A stretch of 64,000 nt of DNA. Origin: Streptococcus sp. X13SY08 (GTDB lineage Bacteria > Bacillota > Bacilli > Lactobacillales > Streptococcaceae). Position numbers and translations under genes: made by a program. The number at the start of each line of letters is the position of its first letter. Position 1 is the stretch's first letter. This document shows positions 8,914-18,228 of this stretch, piece by piece. Location: contig NZ_LFYO02000002.1 in assembly GCF_001182825.2 (NCBI RefSeq), forward strand, positions 310,001 through 374,000, given 5' to 3'. The notes beneath the pieces are model-generated. The model was not told the DNA's origin, did not search any database, and saw only the letters and a list, made by a program, of their open reading frames with translations.

Positions 8914-9088
8914 ATTAAATATTTATTTTAAAAAAATAGAAATGAATGGATTCTTTGCGCTGGGATAAAGAGTTAGTTGGTGAAAACGGTGGGTAAGAAC
9001 TTAATGGCTATTTAGGAGATGTGATAAAACAATACTATTGAAATATCTGATATTTGGATAAATAAAAAGGTCCAGTGGACCTTTTTAT
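8914..9088 (+). other. Gene remnant plus strong terminator
   Basis: Between two terminators lies a frame reading MDSLRWDKELVGENGG, stop, ELNGYLGDVIKQYY, stop (8944-9042), which looks like the eroded tail of a gene I cannot name. It is followed by a perfect terminator AAAAAGGTCC-AGT-GGACCTTTTT at 9064-9086. A terminator with no intact gene before it supports the idea of a lost gene. Confidence 0.4.
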
Positions 9089-9174
9089 TTTGTTTTGACG
9101 ATGAGGCAATTTAGTAAAATTTTTTGAAGAAACAGCATGTCTATTGTTTCTATCTATCTCATTAAACAAAGCAT

Positions 9175-10614
9175 TTACAAATGGGAGCCGATGGCACGTT
9201 CAGCTATTTTTTGGATTTTAATGATAGAATTATTTTGGTAGATGACCCCATTGATGAGAGTGCCATGGGCGCGGAGCGTAGGCAGAAGGCCGTAGCGTGG
9301 TGAAATAACTTGGGCTGTTTGAGGCAGCACGGTGAGCCCACCTTGATGATCAACCTGAGCCAAGCGTTGGTTCAATAAACTTCTTAGCAGAGAATTAGCT
9401 TTGTCATAGTTACTTGGTCGGAGGTGATAGCCTATAGCATTAATGACATGGTTAACAACAAGCTTTGCTTTCTCTTGGCTACAAATGACAAAACCTTTCT
9501 CTGATGCTGAAATATCTGATACTTGATTTAAGATATTCAATCGTCCTTGCTCAGCTGCTTCTAGAATACTTTTTGCAGAGTCTTCTGGCATGGGATTACG
9601 GAGGTTGATAATGGCTTTACCATACATATCTTGGTAGTTTTTTCTATCTGAATTAGTCATGAGTGGCCAAAGATCCGTAAACCAATCAGCCACGCGAGAT
9701 GCTAATTGTTGTAGGAGATAGAGCTGACTTGGATACTTCTTAGCTAGCTGAATGCCTTTGATATCTGGTGCCAAATAGGTATTGAGGGTGGAATTCCAGT
9801 CTCTAAAACCAAGTTCCTGTAATTGCTTTTCAAAGAGATGATTAAAAGTTTGAAATGAAAAGCTTTCTTGCTGGCGCAAGTCTTCAAATATGGCATCTGA
9901 CATGATAGACCAATTGATGTCAGGACCATCCAAAACCCGTACAGTAGGAAAGTAATTGGAGCGGGAAAAAGCATTTACAGACACTTTAGTTTGAGTAACT
10001 AACCACTTGATTACATCAACAGCGGCGAGTCCTGTTCCAACGACGGCGGCTGGTTCAGATGTCCAGTTCATACGACCGAGCTCTTTGATGGGATAAGGGG
10101 CCGCAATGTAATGAGGGCTACTTTCGAGTGAATAAGGATCCATAACCGGCAAATCTCCACAGCACAGATGAAGTTCATCAAAGATTGTTTCATACTTTTC
10201 AATCTTGAGACTAATTTTCCATTGTTGTGTTTTAGGTAAATAGATCAAGTCCTCGACTCGATTTTTTATCACTTTTGCATGTAACGTTTTAAGTAGGGAT
10301 TGACCTTTTTCATACATGTATTGACCATAAAGAGGGCGCCCCACCTAGTTTTGATCTGTCGAGTAGCCATGTTCTTCCAGCCAGGTCATAAAGTCTCCCA
10401 TATCGTGGTAATCAAAGGAAATATCATAGATAGGTGAATTGATAAGAGCTAGATTCATATCTTCTTGAAAAGGAATTCCACGACCAAAATGTTCCTGATC
10501 ATCAAAATAGATGATGTCAAACTGCTCCAGCTTTTCTTTTCCTAAGTGAGAGAGGGCGAGTAGAACTGCAAAACCGCTAACTCCCATACCTACAATACCA
10601 ATACTTTTTTTCAT
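9175..10614 (-). pseudogene. FAD/NAD(P)-binding protein, split by an in-frame TAG
   Basis: The N-terminal piece begins MKKSIGIVGMGVSGFAVLLAL with the dinucleotide-binding GxGxxG loop, followed by FDDQEHFGRGIPFQEDMNLALINSP, typical of the NAD_binding_9 FAD-dependent family. It stops at a TAG (positions 10345-10347, minus strand) after STDQN. The same frame continues at once with VGRPLYGQYMYEKG and about 385 more residues, including AAVVGTGLAAVDVIKWL (second dinucleotide fold) and VINAIGYHLRPS. A single nonsense substitution explains the break. The start at 10614 has AGGAG eight bases before it. Flanking genes give no clue to substrate. Confidence 0.8.
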
Positions 10615-10803
10615 AGACTGTTCTCCTATGTTTATCATAGCATAAAATGTAGAACCTGTGAGTGAAATAGTAGAACTGTTCACTCATTTTAATGGAAAAT
10701 ATAGTAATGTGAGAAAGGAAGATGGGGATTCGGTCAGTGCAAGAATAGTAGGTCAGGAAAGAATTCTGTTGTCTGCAGCTATAGAAGGTTTGGGAATCGT
10801 CGT

Positions 10804-10832
10804 TTGGTCTCTTGTCCGAGCTGTGTTATAAT
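10804..10832 (+). promoter_or_regulatory. hemW promoter predicting a leaderless transcript
   Basis: TTGGTC (10804-10809), 17-base spacer, then TGTTATAAT, a perfect extended -10 with TATAAT at 10827-10832. A start site seven bases downstream would be A10839, which is the A of the hemW ATG. Confidence 0.65.
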
Positions 10833-10838
10833 AAGAAC

Positions 10839-12683
10839 ATGCAAAAACGACCAACATCCGCCTACATTCACATTCCATTTTGTCCGCAAATTTGTTACTA
10901 CTGTGATTTTTCTAAGGTTTTTATCAAAAATCAACCTGTTGATGAGTATTTGGCAGCCCTCATGGAAGAAGTAAAATACTATGACCTTCCTGCTTTGCGG
11001 ACGCTTTATATCGGTGGTGGAACGCCATCGGCTTTGTCAGCGGAACAACTGGACTATCTCCTGACCAACTTAGAAACGCTACTGGACTTGTCTCAGATTG
11101 AAGAATTTACGATTGAAGCCAACCCTGGGGATTTGACACCTGATAAAATTGCTGTACTGGCAAAGTCCAAATGTAACCGCGTATCATCGGGGGTTCAAAC
11201 CTTCGATGACCGCATGCTCAAGAAAATTGGTAGAAGCCATAATCAAGAACAAATCTATGAAACGATTGCAGCCCTCAAAGCGGCAGATTTTCATAATATT
11301 TCCATTGATTTGATCTATGCTCTTTCTGGTCAGACCATGGAGCAGGTGGAAGGCAATGTAGCCAGAGCACTTGCCTTGGATATTCCTCATATGAGTCTTT
11401 ATAGCTTAATTTTGGAAAATCATACTGTTTTTATGAATCGTCAGCGTCGGGGCAACCTCCATTTACCAAATGAAGATGTGGAGTCCGATATGTTTGACTA
11501 CATCTTGCAGGAGTTGGAGAAGAATGGTTTTGAACACTACGAGATTTCTAATTTTACCAAGCCAGGATTTGAAAGTCGCCACAATCTCATGTATTGGGAT
11601 AACAGTGAGTATTATGGTCTCGGAGCGGGAGCTTCTGGCTATCTGACTGGCATGCGCTATCGCAATCGTGGTCCCATTCAGCATTATCTCAAGTCTGTTA
11701 GAGAAAAAGGTCATGCTCGTTTGCATGAAGAAATGCTATCACTAAAAGAGCAGATGGAGGAAGAAATGTTCCTAGGTCTGCGTAAAAAAACAGGAATTTC
11801 AAAAGCGCGATTTAAGGAAAAGTTCGGTCTGACTTTTGACGAGCGCTATGGACAAATTGTAAGTGATTTGAAAACTGAAGGTTTATTACAAGAAGAAGGC
11901 GATGTTGTTCGGATGACAAAAAAGGTCTCTTTTTTGGGCTTACGTTATAAGGAAACAGTGATTATTCCTTTTGATATGGTGGATATGACACACCAGATTA
12001 AGTTATCTAATTTTATCTCGTATTGCCTAGTAGTATCGGGACGTCAGTCAGCTTCTCTTGGCCGCAGTGATATAGAGATTTTTGAGGCTTATGGTGTAGT
12101 TTGGGTGGTAACAGATTACGAATTGAACATCAACCGATTGCCGCTCTATAATGAGAGAGTCACTATTGAGACGGAAGCACTCTCCTACAATAAATTTTTC
12201 TGTTATCGTAAATTTTTCATCTATGACGAAAGTGGCGATTTGCTTCTTGATATCTTGTGCTATTTTGTGTTGATTGATTTTGAAACACGCCAGCTGGTGC
12301 CAGTGCCGGATGATTTGGTGGCACCCTATCAGTCTGAAAAAATTAAAAAAGTGCATCGGGCCCCAAAACTAGCTACGCTTAATGAGCCCAATGTGCAAGA
12401 ATACCATGTGCGTTATTTTGACATTGATATGAATGGTCATGTCAATAATGGTAAGTATTTCGAGTGGATGTATGATGTACTGGATGTGGAATTTCTGACC
12501 CATCATGTTCCGACTAAAATTGCGCTTAAGTACGTCAAGGAAGTTTCACCAGGTGGCACGATTGAATCTCAGCATTTCTTGGACATGGCGGAGCTGGTTA
12601 GTCATCATGCCATAGTAGCCGAAGGACAAGTCCGTGCTCAAGCTCGTATGGAATGGAGAAAAGAAAATGGTAGAAACGGATGA
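10839..12683 (+). CDS. hemW: HemW-like radical SAM protein fused in frame to an acyl-ACP thioesterase
   Basis: Residues 1 to about 365 are HemW (once annotated coproporphyrinogen oxidase HemN; now a heme chaperone family): SAYIHIPFCPQICYYCDF carries the C-x3-C-x2-C cluster motif, then IGGGTPSAL and EANPGDLT. Residues from about 370 (LGLRYKETVIIPFDMVDMTHQIKL) to the end are an acyl-ACP thioesterase of two hotdog domains (VRYFDIDMNGHVNNGKYFEW). In streptococci these are normally two adjacent genes. Here HemW stops matching after RMTKK and runs straight into the thioesterase, which lacks its own start. Shifting one base at the A6 tract (11918-11923) gives KKGLF, the expected HemW tail, then TAA at 11948. 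So the fusion is probably an indel or deletion, not a natural bifunctional enzyme. No SD precedes the ATG. Confidence 0.8.
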   Translation: MQKRPTSAYIHIPFCPQICYYCDFSKVFIKNQPVDEYLAALMEEVKYYDLPALRTLYIGGGTPSALSAEQLDYLLTNLETLLDLSQIEEFTIEANPGDLTPDKIAVLAKSKCNRVSSGVQTFDDRMLKKIGRSHNQEQIYETIAALKAADFHNISIDLIYALSGQTMEQVEGNVARALALDIPHMSLYSLILENHTVFMNRQRRGNLHLPNEDVESDMFDYILQELEKNGFEHYEISNFTKPGFESRHNLMYWDNSEYYGLGAGASGYLTGMRYRNRGPIQHYLKSVREKGHARLHEEMLSLKEQMEEEMFLGLRKKTGISKARFKEKFGLTFDERYGQIVSDLKTEGLLQEEGDVVRMTKKVSFLGLRYKETVIIPFDMVDMTHQIKLSNFISYCLVVSGRQSASLGRSDIEIFEAYGVVWVVTDYELNINRLPLYNERVTIETEALSYNKFFCYRKFFIYDESGDLLLDILCYFVLIDFETRQLVPVPDDLVAPYQSEKIKKVHRAPKLATLNEPNVQEYHVRYFDIDMNGHVNNGKYFEWMYDVLDVEFLTHHVPTKIALKYVKEVSPGGTIESQHFLDMAELVSHHAIVAEGQVRAQARMEWRKENGRNG

Positions 12684-13290
12684 AAAATGGCTAGATTGGG
12701 CGATGCGCTTGCAAAGTTTGGCACAAAATGGGTTGGCGTACACAACAAATACCTTTGACAAGGAACGATTTGAAGAAATTCGGCAAATTGCGGCGGAAAT
12801 GTTGGTCACTCCATCAGGAATGCACCTTGAAAAGGTAGAAGAATTATTTTGCAACGAAACGGGTTATCAAACACCAAAACTAGATACCCGCGCAGCCATT
12901 TTCCAAGAGAATCAAATTCTCTTAGTCCAAGAAAATGATGGTTTATGGGCACTTCCTGGAGGATGGTGTGATGTAGACCAGTCCATTATGGACAATACTA
13001 TCAAAGAAGTGGAGGAAGAGGCGGGGCTGACTGTGACTGCCGAGCGCTTAATTGCTGTATTGGATAAGCATAAGAGTCAGCCTAGCCGAAGTGTCCACCA
13101 TGTGACAAAGTGTTTTGTCTTATGTCAGCGCGTGAGTGGGGAATTTGTGGTCAACTCTGAAACCATTGCGAGTGCCTATTTTACTTTGGACAGCTTACCA
13201 GAATTGTCTCTAGGAAAAACGACACCAGAGCAGATTGCGCTTTGCTTTGAAGCTAATCAGGCAGAACATTGGGAAACGGTTTTTAATTAA
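12667..13290 (+). CDS. NUDIX hydrolase with N-terminal helical domain
   Basis: A 207-residue NUDIX pyrophosphohydrolase of the group carrying a NUDIX_N domain (WLDWAMRLQSLAQNGLAYT...). The catalytic box runs GGWCDVDQSIMDN, TIKEVEEEAGL: the REuxEE core is KEVEEEAGL, and the usual first Glu is Gln. ADP-ribose or a nucleoside diphosphate derivative is the likely substrate class. I chose ATG 12667, inside the end of the upstream thioesterase, because GGAGAAAAG precedes it; the upstream ATG 12634 has no SD. It is part of the hemW-thioesterase-NUDIX-HAD run. Confidence 0.85.
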   Translation: MVETDEKWLDWAMRLQSLAQNGLAYTTNTFDKERFEEIRQIAAEMLVTPSGMHLEKVEELFCNETGYQTPKLDTRAAIFQENQILLVQENDGLWALPGGWCDVDQSIMDNTIKEVEEEAGLTVTAERLIAVLDKHKSQPSRSVHHVTKCFVLCQRVSGEFVVNSETIASAYFTLDSLPELSLGKTTPEQIALCFEANQAEHWETVFN

Positions 13291-13307
13291 AGTGAGGAAG
13301 GAGAACT

Positions 13308-14081
13308 ATGGCTTATCAGGGATATTTGATTGATTTAGATGGCACGATTTATATGGGGAAGGACCGTATTCCCGCTGGAGAGAGATTTGTCGCTCAATTA
13401 CAAGAACGGAAGTTACCGCATTTATTTGTGACCAACAATACGACACGCACACCTGAGCAGACTCAGCACATGCTGTCTAGTCAATTTGGCGTTGTGACCC
13501 CCCTTTCAACTATTTACACAGCTACTATGGCAACCATTGACTTCATGAAGGATTTGGACAAGGGGAACACAGTGTATGTTATCGGAGAAGAGGGGCTCAA
13601 AACAGCTATTGCGGACGCAGGTTACCAGATTGATGAAGAAAATCCAGCCTACGTAGTGGTTGGGTTGGACTGGAATGTGACTTATGAGAAATTAGCAACC
13701 GCAACCTTAGCGATTGAGCGCGGAGCGACTTTTATTGGGACTAACCCAGACCTCAATATTCCGACAGAAAGAGGTCTATTACCAGGGGCAGGTTCCTTAC
13801 TGGCACTCTTAGAGGCAGCGACTCGAGTGAAACCTTTGATTATGGGCAAACCCGAAGCGACCATCATGAACAAGGCTTTGGAGCACCTTGCGACAGAGCG
13901 TCACAAGACACTCATGGTAGGCGATAATTACCTGACAGATATTCGTGCAGGGATTGATAATGGTTTTCCTACCTTGTTGGTACTGACGGGGTTCACAAAA
14001 AAAGAAGAAGTAGTTCATTTACCCATCGCGCCGACCTATGTGCTAGATTCTTTAGATGAATGGAGTTTCAATGAAACATAA
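13308..14081 (+). CDS. NagD/AraL-type HAD phosphatase
   Basis: A 257-residue HAD hydrolase of the NagD type (TIGR01457 group). Motif I is [13 protein letters not shown] with both Asp, motif [14 protein letters not shown], motif III the Lys in [14 protein letters not shown], and motif [19 protein letters not shown]. Substrates of this group are small sugar or nucleotide phosphates. SD AGGAAGGAGAAC lies just upstream, and its stop overlaps the next gene, so the four genes from hemW form an operon. Confidence 0.93.
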   Translation: MAYQGYLIDLDGTIYMGKDRIPAGERFVAQLQERKLPHLFVTNNTTRTPEQTQHMLSSQFGVVTPLSTIYTATMATIDFMKDLDKGNTVYVIGEEGLKTAIADAGYQIDEENPAYVVVGLDWNVTYEKLATATLAIERGATFIGTNPDLNIPTERGLLPGAGSLLALLEAATRVKPLIMGKPEATIMNKALEHLATERHKTLMVGDNYLTDIRAGIDNGFPTLLVLTGFTKKEEVVHLPIAPTYVLDSLDEWSFNET

Positions 14082-14697
14082 ATTTCAAGCGAGTTTTAGC
14101 CTTTTAAATGTACTTGCCTTTGCTATTTTAGCAACCATTTATTTAGCTTGGGTATTTTACCCACTAGAAATCAAGTGGCTTGGTTTGGAAAATATTGTTT
14201 ATATGAAGGCTGCCGATATTTCTTACAATTTTAATACTCTCATGCATTATTTGACGAATCCTTTTCAACAGGTTTTGTCCATGCCCAATTTTTCATCATC
14301 TGATGCTGGTTTGCATCATTTCCATCAAGTGAAAATTCTCTTTCACCTTGCTCAGGTCATTTTCCTTCTTACCTTACCTGCGCTGATTTTATTCATTAAA
14401 AATGTGATCTTAAAAGGTTATGGACATCTCTTTCAAAGAAAATTTGTGATAGCAGCTATCTTGCCCATTGTGATTGGCTTTCTAGCATTTTTGATTGGAT
14501 TTGATACGTTCTTTGTCCTCTTTCACAAACTTCTTTTTCCGGGTGACTCGACATGGCTTTTTGATCCCAATCAAGATCCAGTTATCTACATTTTGCCGCA
14601 AGATTTCTTCATGCACTGCTTTATTTTATTCTTTTTCTTGTATGAATTTCTTATGTGCGCCATGATTTTCCTTTGCTGTAAGAAAAAAGTAGTGTAA
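14071..14697 (+). CDS. Integral membrane protein of the TIGR01906 family
   Basis: A 208-residue protein with four strongly hydrophobic segments (about 10-32, 90-110, 125-148 and 180-205) joined by hydrophilic loops, matching the TIGR01906 streptococcal family commonly found right after the NagD-like phosphatase. Function unknown. ATG 14071 is preferred to 14056 because GGAG precedes it by a few bases; both lie inside the end of the upstream gene, implying coupled translation. Confidence 0.8.
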   Translation: MKHKFQASFSLLNVLAFAILATIYLAWVFYPLEIKWLGLENIVYMKAADISYNFNTLMHYLTNPFQQVLSMPNFSSSDAGLHHFHQVKILFHLAQVIFLLTLPALILFIKNVILKGYGHLFQRKFVIAAILPIVIGFLAFLIGFDTFFVLFHKLLFPGDSTWLFDPNQDPVIYILPQDFFMHCFILFFFLYEFLMCAMIFLCCKKKVV

Positions 14698-14700
14698 GTG

Positions 14701-14729
14701 TTGACAACTAGCGTTTTCCAGTGTATAAT
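14701..14729 (+). promoter_or_regulatory. Consensus sigma-70 type promoter of rpsU
   Basis: Perfect TTGACA, 17-base spacer, perfect TATAAT (14724-14729): one of the strongest promoters visible here, fitting a ribosomal protein gene. Confidence 0.85.
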
Positions 14730-14756
14730 GTTAACGACTTTGAAATTGAGGGGAGC

Positions 14757-14876
14757 AAACGTGCGGTTACCAAAGCTGGTACTCTTCAAGAAACACGTAA
14801 ACGTGAATTCTACGAAAAACCATCTGTAAAACGTAAACGCAAATCAGAAGCAGCTCGTAAGCGTAAAAAATTCTAA
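14757..14876 (+). pseudogene. rpsU: Ribosomal protein S21, start and first ~20 codons missing
   Basis: The frame [39 protein letters not shown], stop, is the C-terminal two thirds of S21 (58 residues in streptococci). Upstream the promoter and the SD (GAGGGGAG, 14748-14755) are intact, but the SD is joined directly to codon 20: the spacer, ATG and codons 2-19 are absent and no in-frame start exists. From the known N-terminus (MSKTVVRKNESLDDALRRF) the gap is about 56 coding bases plus a normal spacer of about 8, close to 64. This agrees with the gaps in galE, rpoD, dnaE and rexB and is more likely an assembly dropout than a real loss. Confidence 0.85.
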
Positions 14877-14885
14877 TAAATGATG

Positions 14886-14909
14886 AAAAACAGCTGCTTG
14901 CTGTTTTTT
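14886..14909 (+). terminator. rpsU terminator
   Basis: AAAAACAGC-TGCTT-GCTGTTTTTT, ten bases after the rpsU stop. Confidence 0.9.
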
Positions 14910-14942
14910 ATTTTACTAGTTTGATTTAAAAAAGGAGACCCT

Positions 14943-15895
14943 ATGTCTATTCTCGTTACTGGTGGTGCTGGATATATCGGCAGTCACACTGTTGTGGAAT
15001 TATTAGAACTTGGTAAAGAGGTCGTTATTATAGATGACTTGTCTAATGCCAGTAGCAAGGTGATTGACCGCATCGAAAATATTACAGGCAAACGACCTGC
15101 TTTTTATCAGTTGGATGTCAAGGACAAGAATGCCCTGCGTACAGTCTTTGAAAAAGAGGATATTGAGTCAGCCATTCATTTTGCCGCCTTCAAAGCTGTC
15201 GGAGAATCTGTTCAAAAACCAGGACTATATTATGAGAATAATCTCATGGGTATTTTGGCCTTAGTGGAAGTTATGTTAGAGTTTGATGTGAAGAAAATCG
15301 TCTTCTCATCCAGCGCGACAGTTTATGGTTCTTTCAACCCATCTCCGTATAAGGAAGATATGCCAGTTGGTGTGCCAACAAGTCCATATGGACAAACAAA
15401 GGTTATGTGTGAGCAAATCTTGCGTGATATCTATGTAGCTGACAACAACTGGTCTATTTCGCTCTTGCGCTATTTCAATCCAATCGGAGCGCATGAGTCA
15501 GGATTGATTGGGGAAGATCCATCTGGCATTCCAAATAACCTCATGCCATTTATCGCTCAAGTCGCTGTTGGAAAGCGTGAGTTTCTCAATATCTTTGGGG
15601 ACGACTACGATACGGAAGACGGGACTTGTGTTCGTGATTACATACACGTGGTGGATTTGGCAAGAGGGCATGTCAAAGCCTTGGGAAAATTAGAGTTAAC
15701 ACATTTGTCCAAGTTACAGGTGTAGAAGTCCCCTACAAAATTGCACCACGTCGTGCGGGAGACCTACCAGTATTTTATGCCAATGCGGATAAAGCACTAG
15801 CTGAACTCAATTGGACAACTGAAAAATCGATTGAAGACATGTGCCGTGATACATGGAACTGGCAATCTAAAAATCCAAACGGATACCAAGGTTAA
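14943..15895 (+). pseudogene. galE: UDP-glucose 4-epimerase, internal deletion and frameshift
   Basis: GalE interconverts UDP-glucose and UDP-galactose. The N-terminus is intact: MSILVTGGAGYIGSHTVVELL with the NAD loop, SSSATVYG, and the catalytic SPYGQTK (Y-x3-K), to HVKALGKLE. At 15695-15698 the frame jumps: after GAG two bases TT precede a second frame NTFVQVTGVEVPYKIAPRRAGDLP that runs to the normal C-terminus (NPNGYQG, stop 15895). Compared with streptococcal GalE, 22 codons holding the conserved YNLGTG motif are missing, leaving 2 bases: a loss of 64 nt. SD AAAGGAGACC precedes the start. Confidence 0.85.
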
Positions 15896-15898
15896 TAC

Positions 15899-15924
15899 AA
15901 AAAAGAAGCTTTCGAGCTTCTTTT
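15899..15924 (+). terminator. galE terminator
   Basis: AAAAGAAGCT-TTCG-AGCTTCTTTT, a perfect stem with a stable TTCG tetraloop. Confidence 0.9.
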
Positions 15925-15934
15925 GCATTTTAAG

Positions 15935-15962
15935 ATAAAAAACAGACCGAAGCCCGTTTTTC
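15935..15962 (-). terminator. mscL terminator
   Basis: On the minus strand ACGGGC-TTCG-GTCTGT (two G-T pairs, TTCG loop) is followed by TTTTTT; it faces the galE terminator. Confidence 0.75.
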
Positions 15963-15967
15963 TAAAA

Positions 15968-16336
15968 TTATTTATTAGCCAACAAATCACGAATTTGGAT
16001 AAGTAATTCTTCTTGAGTTGGACCAGCCACAACCTCTTCTTCAACCTTCTTAGGCATTGCTTTTTCAGCAGCTTTAACGATGAAGAAAAGAACGGTACCA
16101 ATAATCAAGAAGTTGATGATTGCGCTGAGGAAGTTGCCGTAAGCAACACCATTCCATTTAAGTTGTGAAATATTTTCAGCATCAACAGCTTTCAAAGCTG
16201 GATTCAAGAGAAGTGGTGTAATGACATCTGCTACCAAAGAATCGATGATTGCCTTGAATGCAGCCCCGATGATAACCGCTACAGCAAGGTCAAGAACGTT
16301 GCCGCGGAATAAAAATGCTTTTAAATCTTTTAACAT
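15968..16336 (-). CDS. mscL: Large-conductance mechanosensitive channel MscL
   Basis: MscL is a pentameric membrane channel that opens under hypo-osmotic shock. The 122-residue protein has the classic order: N-terminal amphipathic helix (MLKDLKAFLFRGN), TM1 VLDLAVAVIIGAAFKAIIDS, a periplasmic loop, TM2 NFLIIGTVLFFIVKA, and a cytoplasmic helix ending EELLIQIRDLLANK. It is convergent with galE and divergent from dnaG. Confidence 0.97.
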   Translation of the reverse strand: MLKDLKAFLFRGNVLDLAVAVIIGAAFKAIIDSLVADVITPLLLNPALKAVDAENISQLKWNGVAYGNFLSAIINFLIIGTVLFFIVKAAEKAMPKKVEEEVVAGPTQEELLIQIRDLLANK

Positions 16337-16438
16337 ATCCTAAATATGTCCTTTCATAATATATTTTAACTACTATTATAGATAATTTAATTTATTTTAC
16401 AAGCATGGAATCGCTTGTGATTTGGAAAAGGAGGAGCT

Positions 16439-18226
16439 ATGATTTCAAAAGATACGATTAATGAAATTAAGGCAGCCGTCAACATTGTCGATGTGATTGG
16501 CGAAACGGTAGCTCTGACAAAGGCTGGACGCAATTATTTAGGACTTTGTCCATTTCACGGCGAGAAAACACCCTCTTTCAATGTGGTTGAAGACAAGCAG
16601 TTTTACCATTGTTTTGGATGTGGTAAATCAGGAGACGTTTTTAAATTTATTGAGGAGACACAAGGGATTTCCTTTGCGGACAGTGTGCAGTTAGTAGCTG
16701 AAAAGGCTGGTTTCCAGATGGATATTGCTGCGCGTCAGCCACACACGCATCAGGAACGCCATCCGAATCAAGTTCTCTATGATATTCATAAGGAAGCGAC
16801 CAAGTTTTATCATGCATTGTTAATGACCACTAAAATGGGAGAGGAAGCGCGTCTCTATTTGCATGATCGTGGTTTGTCGGATGAAGTGATTTCCTATTTT
16901 CGGATTGGTCTAGCGCCGAGTGAGCAGAATCTACTCTTTCGTAGTTTATCCCATAAGTTTTCGGAAAAAGATTTGCTTCATTCAGGTCTCTTCAATGCGG
17001 CTGATCATAATTTGATTTACGATGCTTTTCAGGGAAGAATTATGTTTCCTCTGACAGATGAATATGGTCGGGTGGTGGCATTTTCAGGACGGATTTGGAC
17101 ACAGGCTGATTTGGCAAATAAGCAGTTGGCTAAGTACAAAAACAGTCGTAGTACTGCTATTTTCAATAAAAGCTATGAACTCTATCATCTGGACAAGGCT
17201 AAGGCTGCTATCAAAAAGCAACGGGAAGTCTACTTGATGGAGGGCTTCATGGATGTCATTGCAACCTATCGCAGTGGGATTGAGAATGCGGTAGCTTCCA
17301 TGGGAACGGCTCTGACGCCTGAGCACGTGAATCATTTGGGCAAGCATTGTAAGAGAATCGTCTTAACCTATGATGGAGATAAGGCAGGACAGTCAGCAAC
17401 GGCAAAGGTTTTGGAAGAGTTACAGAACTTTGAAGTGGAGATTGTTTCCTTGCCGGATGGAATGGATCCAGATGAATTTGTTCAAAAACATTCGGAAGAA
17501 GCGCTTCATCAGGTGTTAACGAAATCCCGTATCAGTGATGTAGAATTTTTGATTTCTTATCTTAAACCTGAAAATCCTGATAATTTGCAGATGCAGATTG
17601 AGTTTGTAGATAAGATGGCACCGATTATTGCTAGGACCAAGTCCATCACGGCTCAGAATTCTTATATTTATAAGGTAGCAGATCTCTTACCTGATTTTGA
17701 CTATCAGCAAGTGGAGATGGCTGTCAATAATCTTCGACTAGCACAGCGCAGTCAGATTAGTCAGCAATCGCAACAGAGACAAGCAACGCAGCCTGTGGCG
17801 CAGATGCCTATGCAGACCAAGATCTCCAGTCTCCTGAGGACGGAAAACCATCTCTTTTATCGGATGCTAGAACATCCCTATATTCTCAATGATTATCGAC
17901 TGAGGGAAGATTTTCACTTTGCAACTCCAGAGTTGCAAGTTTTGTTTGAATTACTTTCTGAAAATGGAGAAATTACGTCTTATGACTTGGCACAGCAGGA
18001 AGATACAGTTCAGCATGCTTGGTATCGGGTTTTAGAAGAAAAATTACCTCAAGAAGTTGGTTCAAATGAGTTAGAAGAACTGGAATTGGCACGTAATCGC
18101 GAATTGATAAAGAGAGACAATCGATTGAAGTCGCGTAGCATTCGCGAACAATCACATGTTGGAAACAATGATGCTGCTCTCGATGAGCTAGCACAGCTTA
18201 TTTTACAAAAAAGAAAAATGGAGTAA
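16439..18226 (+). CDS. dnaG: DNA primase
   Basis: DnaG synthesises RNA primers at the fork. The 595-residue protein starts with the CHC2 zinc finger ([11 protein letters not shown] ... [12 protein letters not shown]), followed by the RNA-polymerase core with Toprim motifs [12 protein letters not shown] and LTYDGDKAG, and a C-terminal helicase-interaction domain from about residue 450. SD AAAAGGAGGAG. It precedes rpoD by two bases, the usual macromolecular-synthesis pairing in Firmicutes. Confidence 0.97.
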   Translation: MISKDTINEIKAAVNIVDVIGETVALTKAGRNYLGLCPFHGEKTPSFNVVEDKQFYHCFGCGKSGDVFKFIEETQGISFADSVQLVAEKAGFQMDIAARQPHTHQERHPNQVLYDIHKEATKFYHALLMTTKMGEEARLYLHDRGLSDEVISYFRIGLAPSEQNLLFRSLSHKFSEKDLLHSGLFNAADHNLIYDAFQGRIMFPLTDEYGRVVAFSGRIWTQADLANKQLAKYKNSRSTAIFNKSYELYHLDKAKAAIKKQREVYLMEGFMDVIATYRSGIENAVASMGTALTPEHVNHLGKHCKRIVLTYDGDKAGQSATAKVLEELQNFEVEIVSLPDGMDPDEFVQKHSEEALHQVLTKSRISDVEFLISYLKPENPDNLQMQIEFVDKMAPIIARTKSITAQNSYIYKVADLLPDFDYQQVEMAVNNLRLAQRSQISQQSQQRQATQPVAQMPMQTKISSLLRTENHLFYRMLEHPYILNDYRLREDFHFATPELQVLFELLSENGEITSYDLAQQEDTVQHAWYRVLEEKLPQEVGSNELEELELARNRELIKRDNRLKSRSIREQSHVGNNDAALDELAQLILQKRKME

Positions 18227-18228
18227 AT

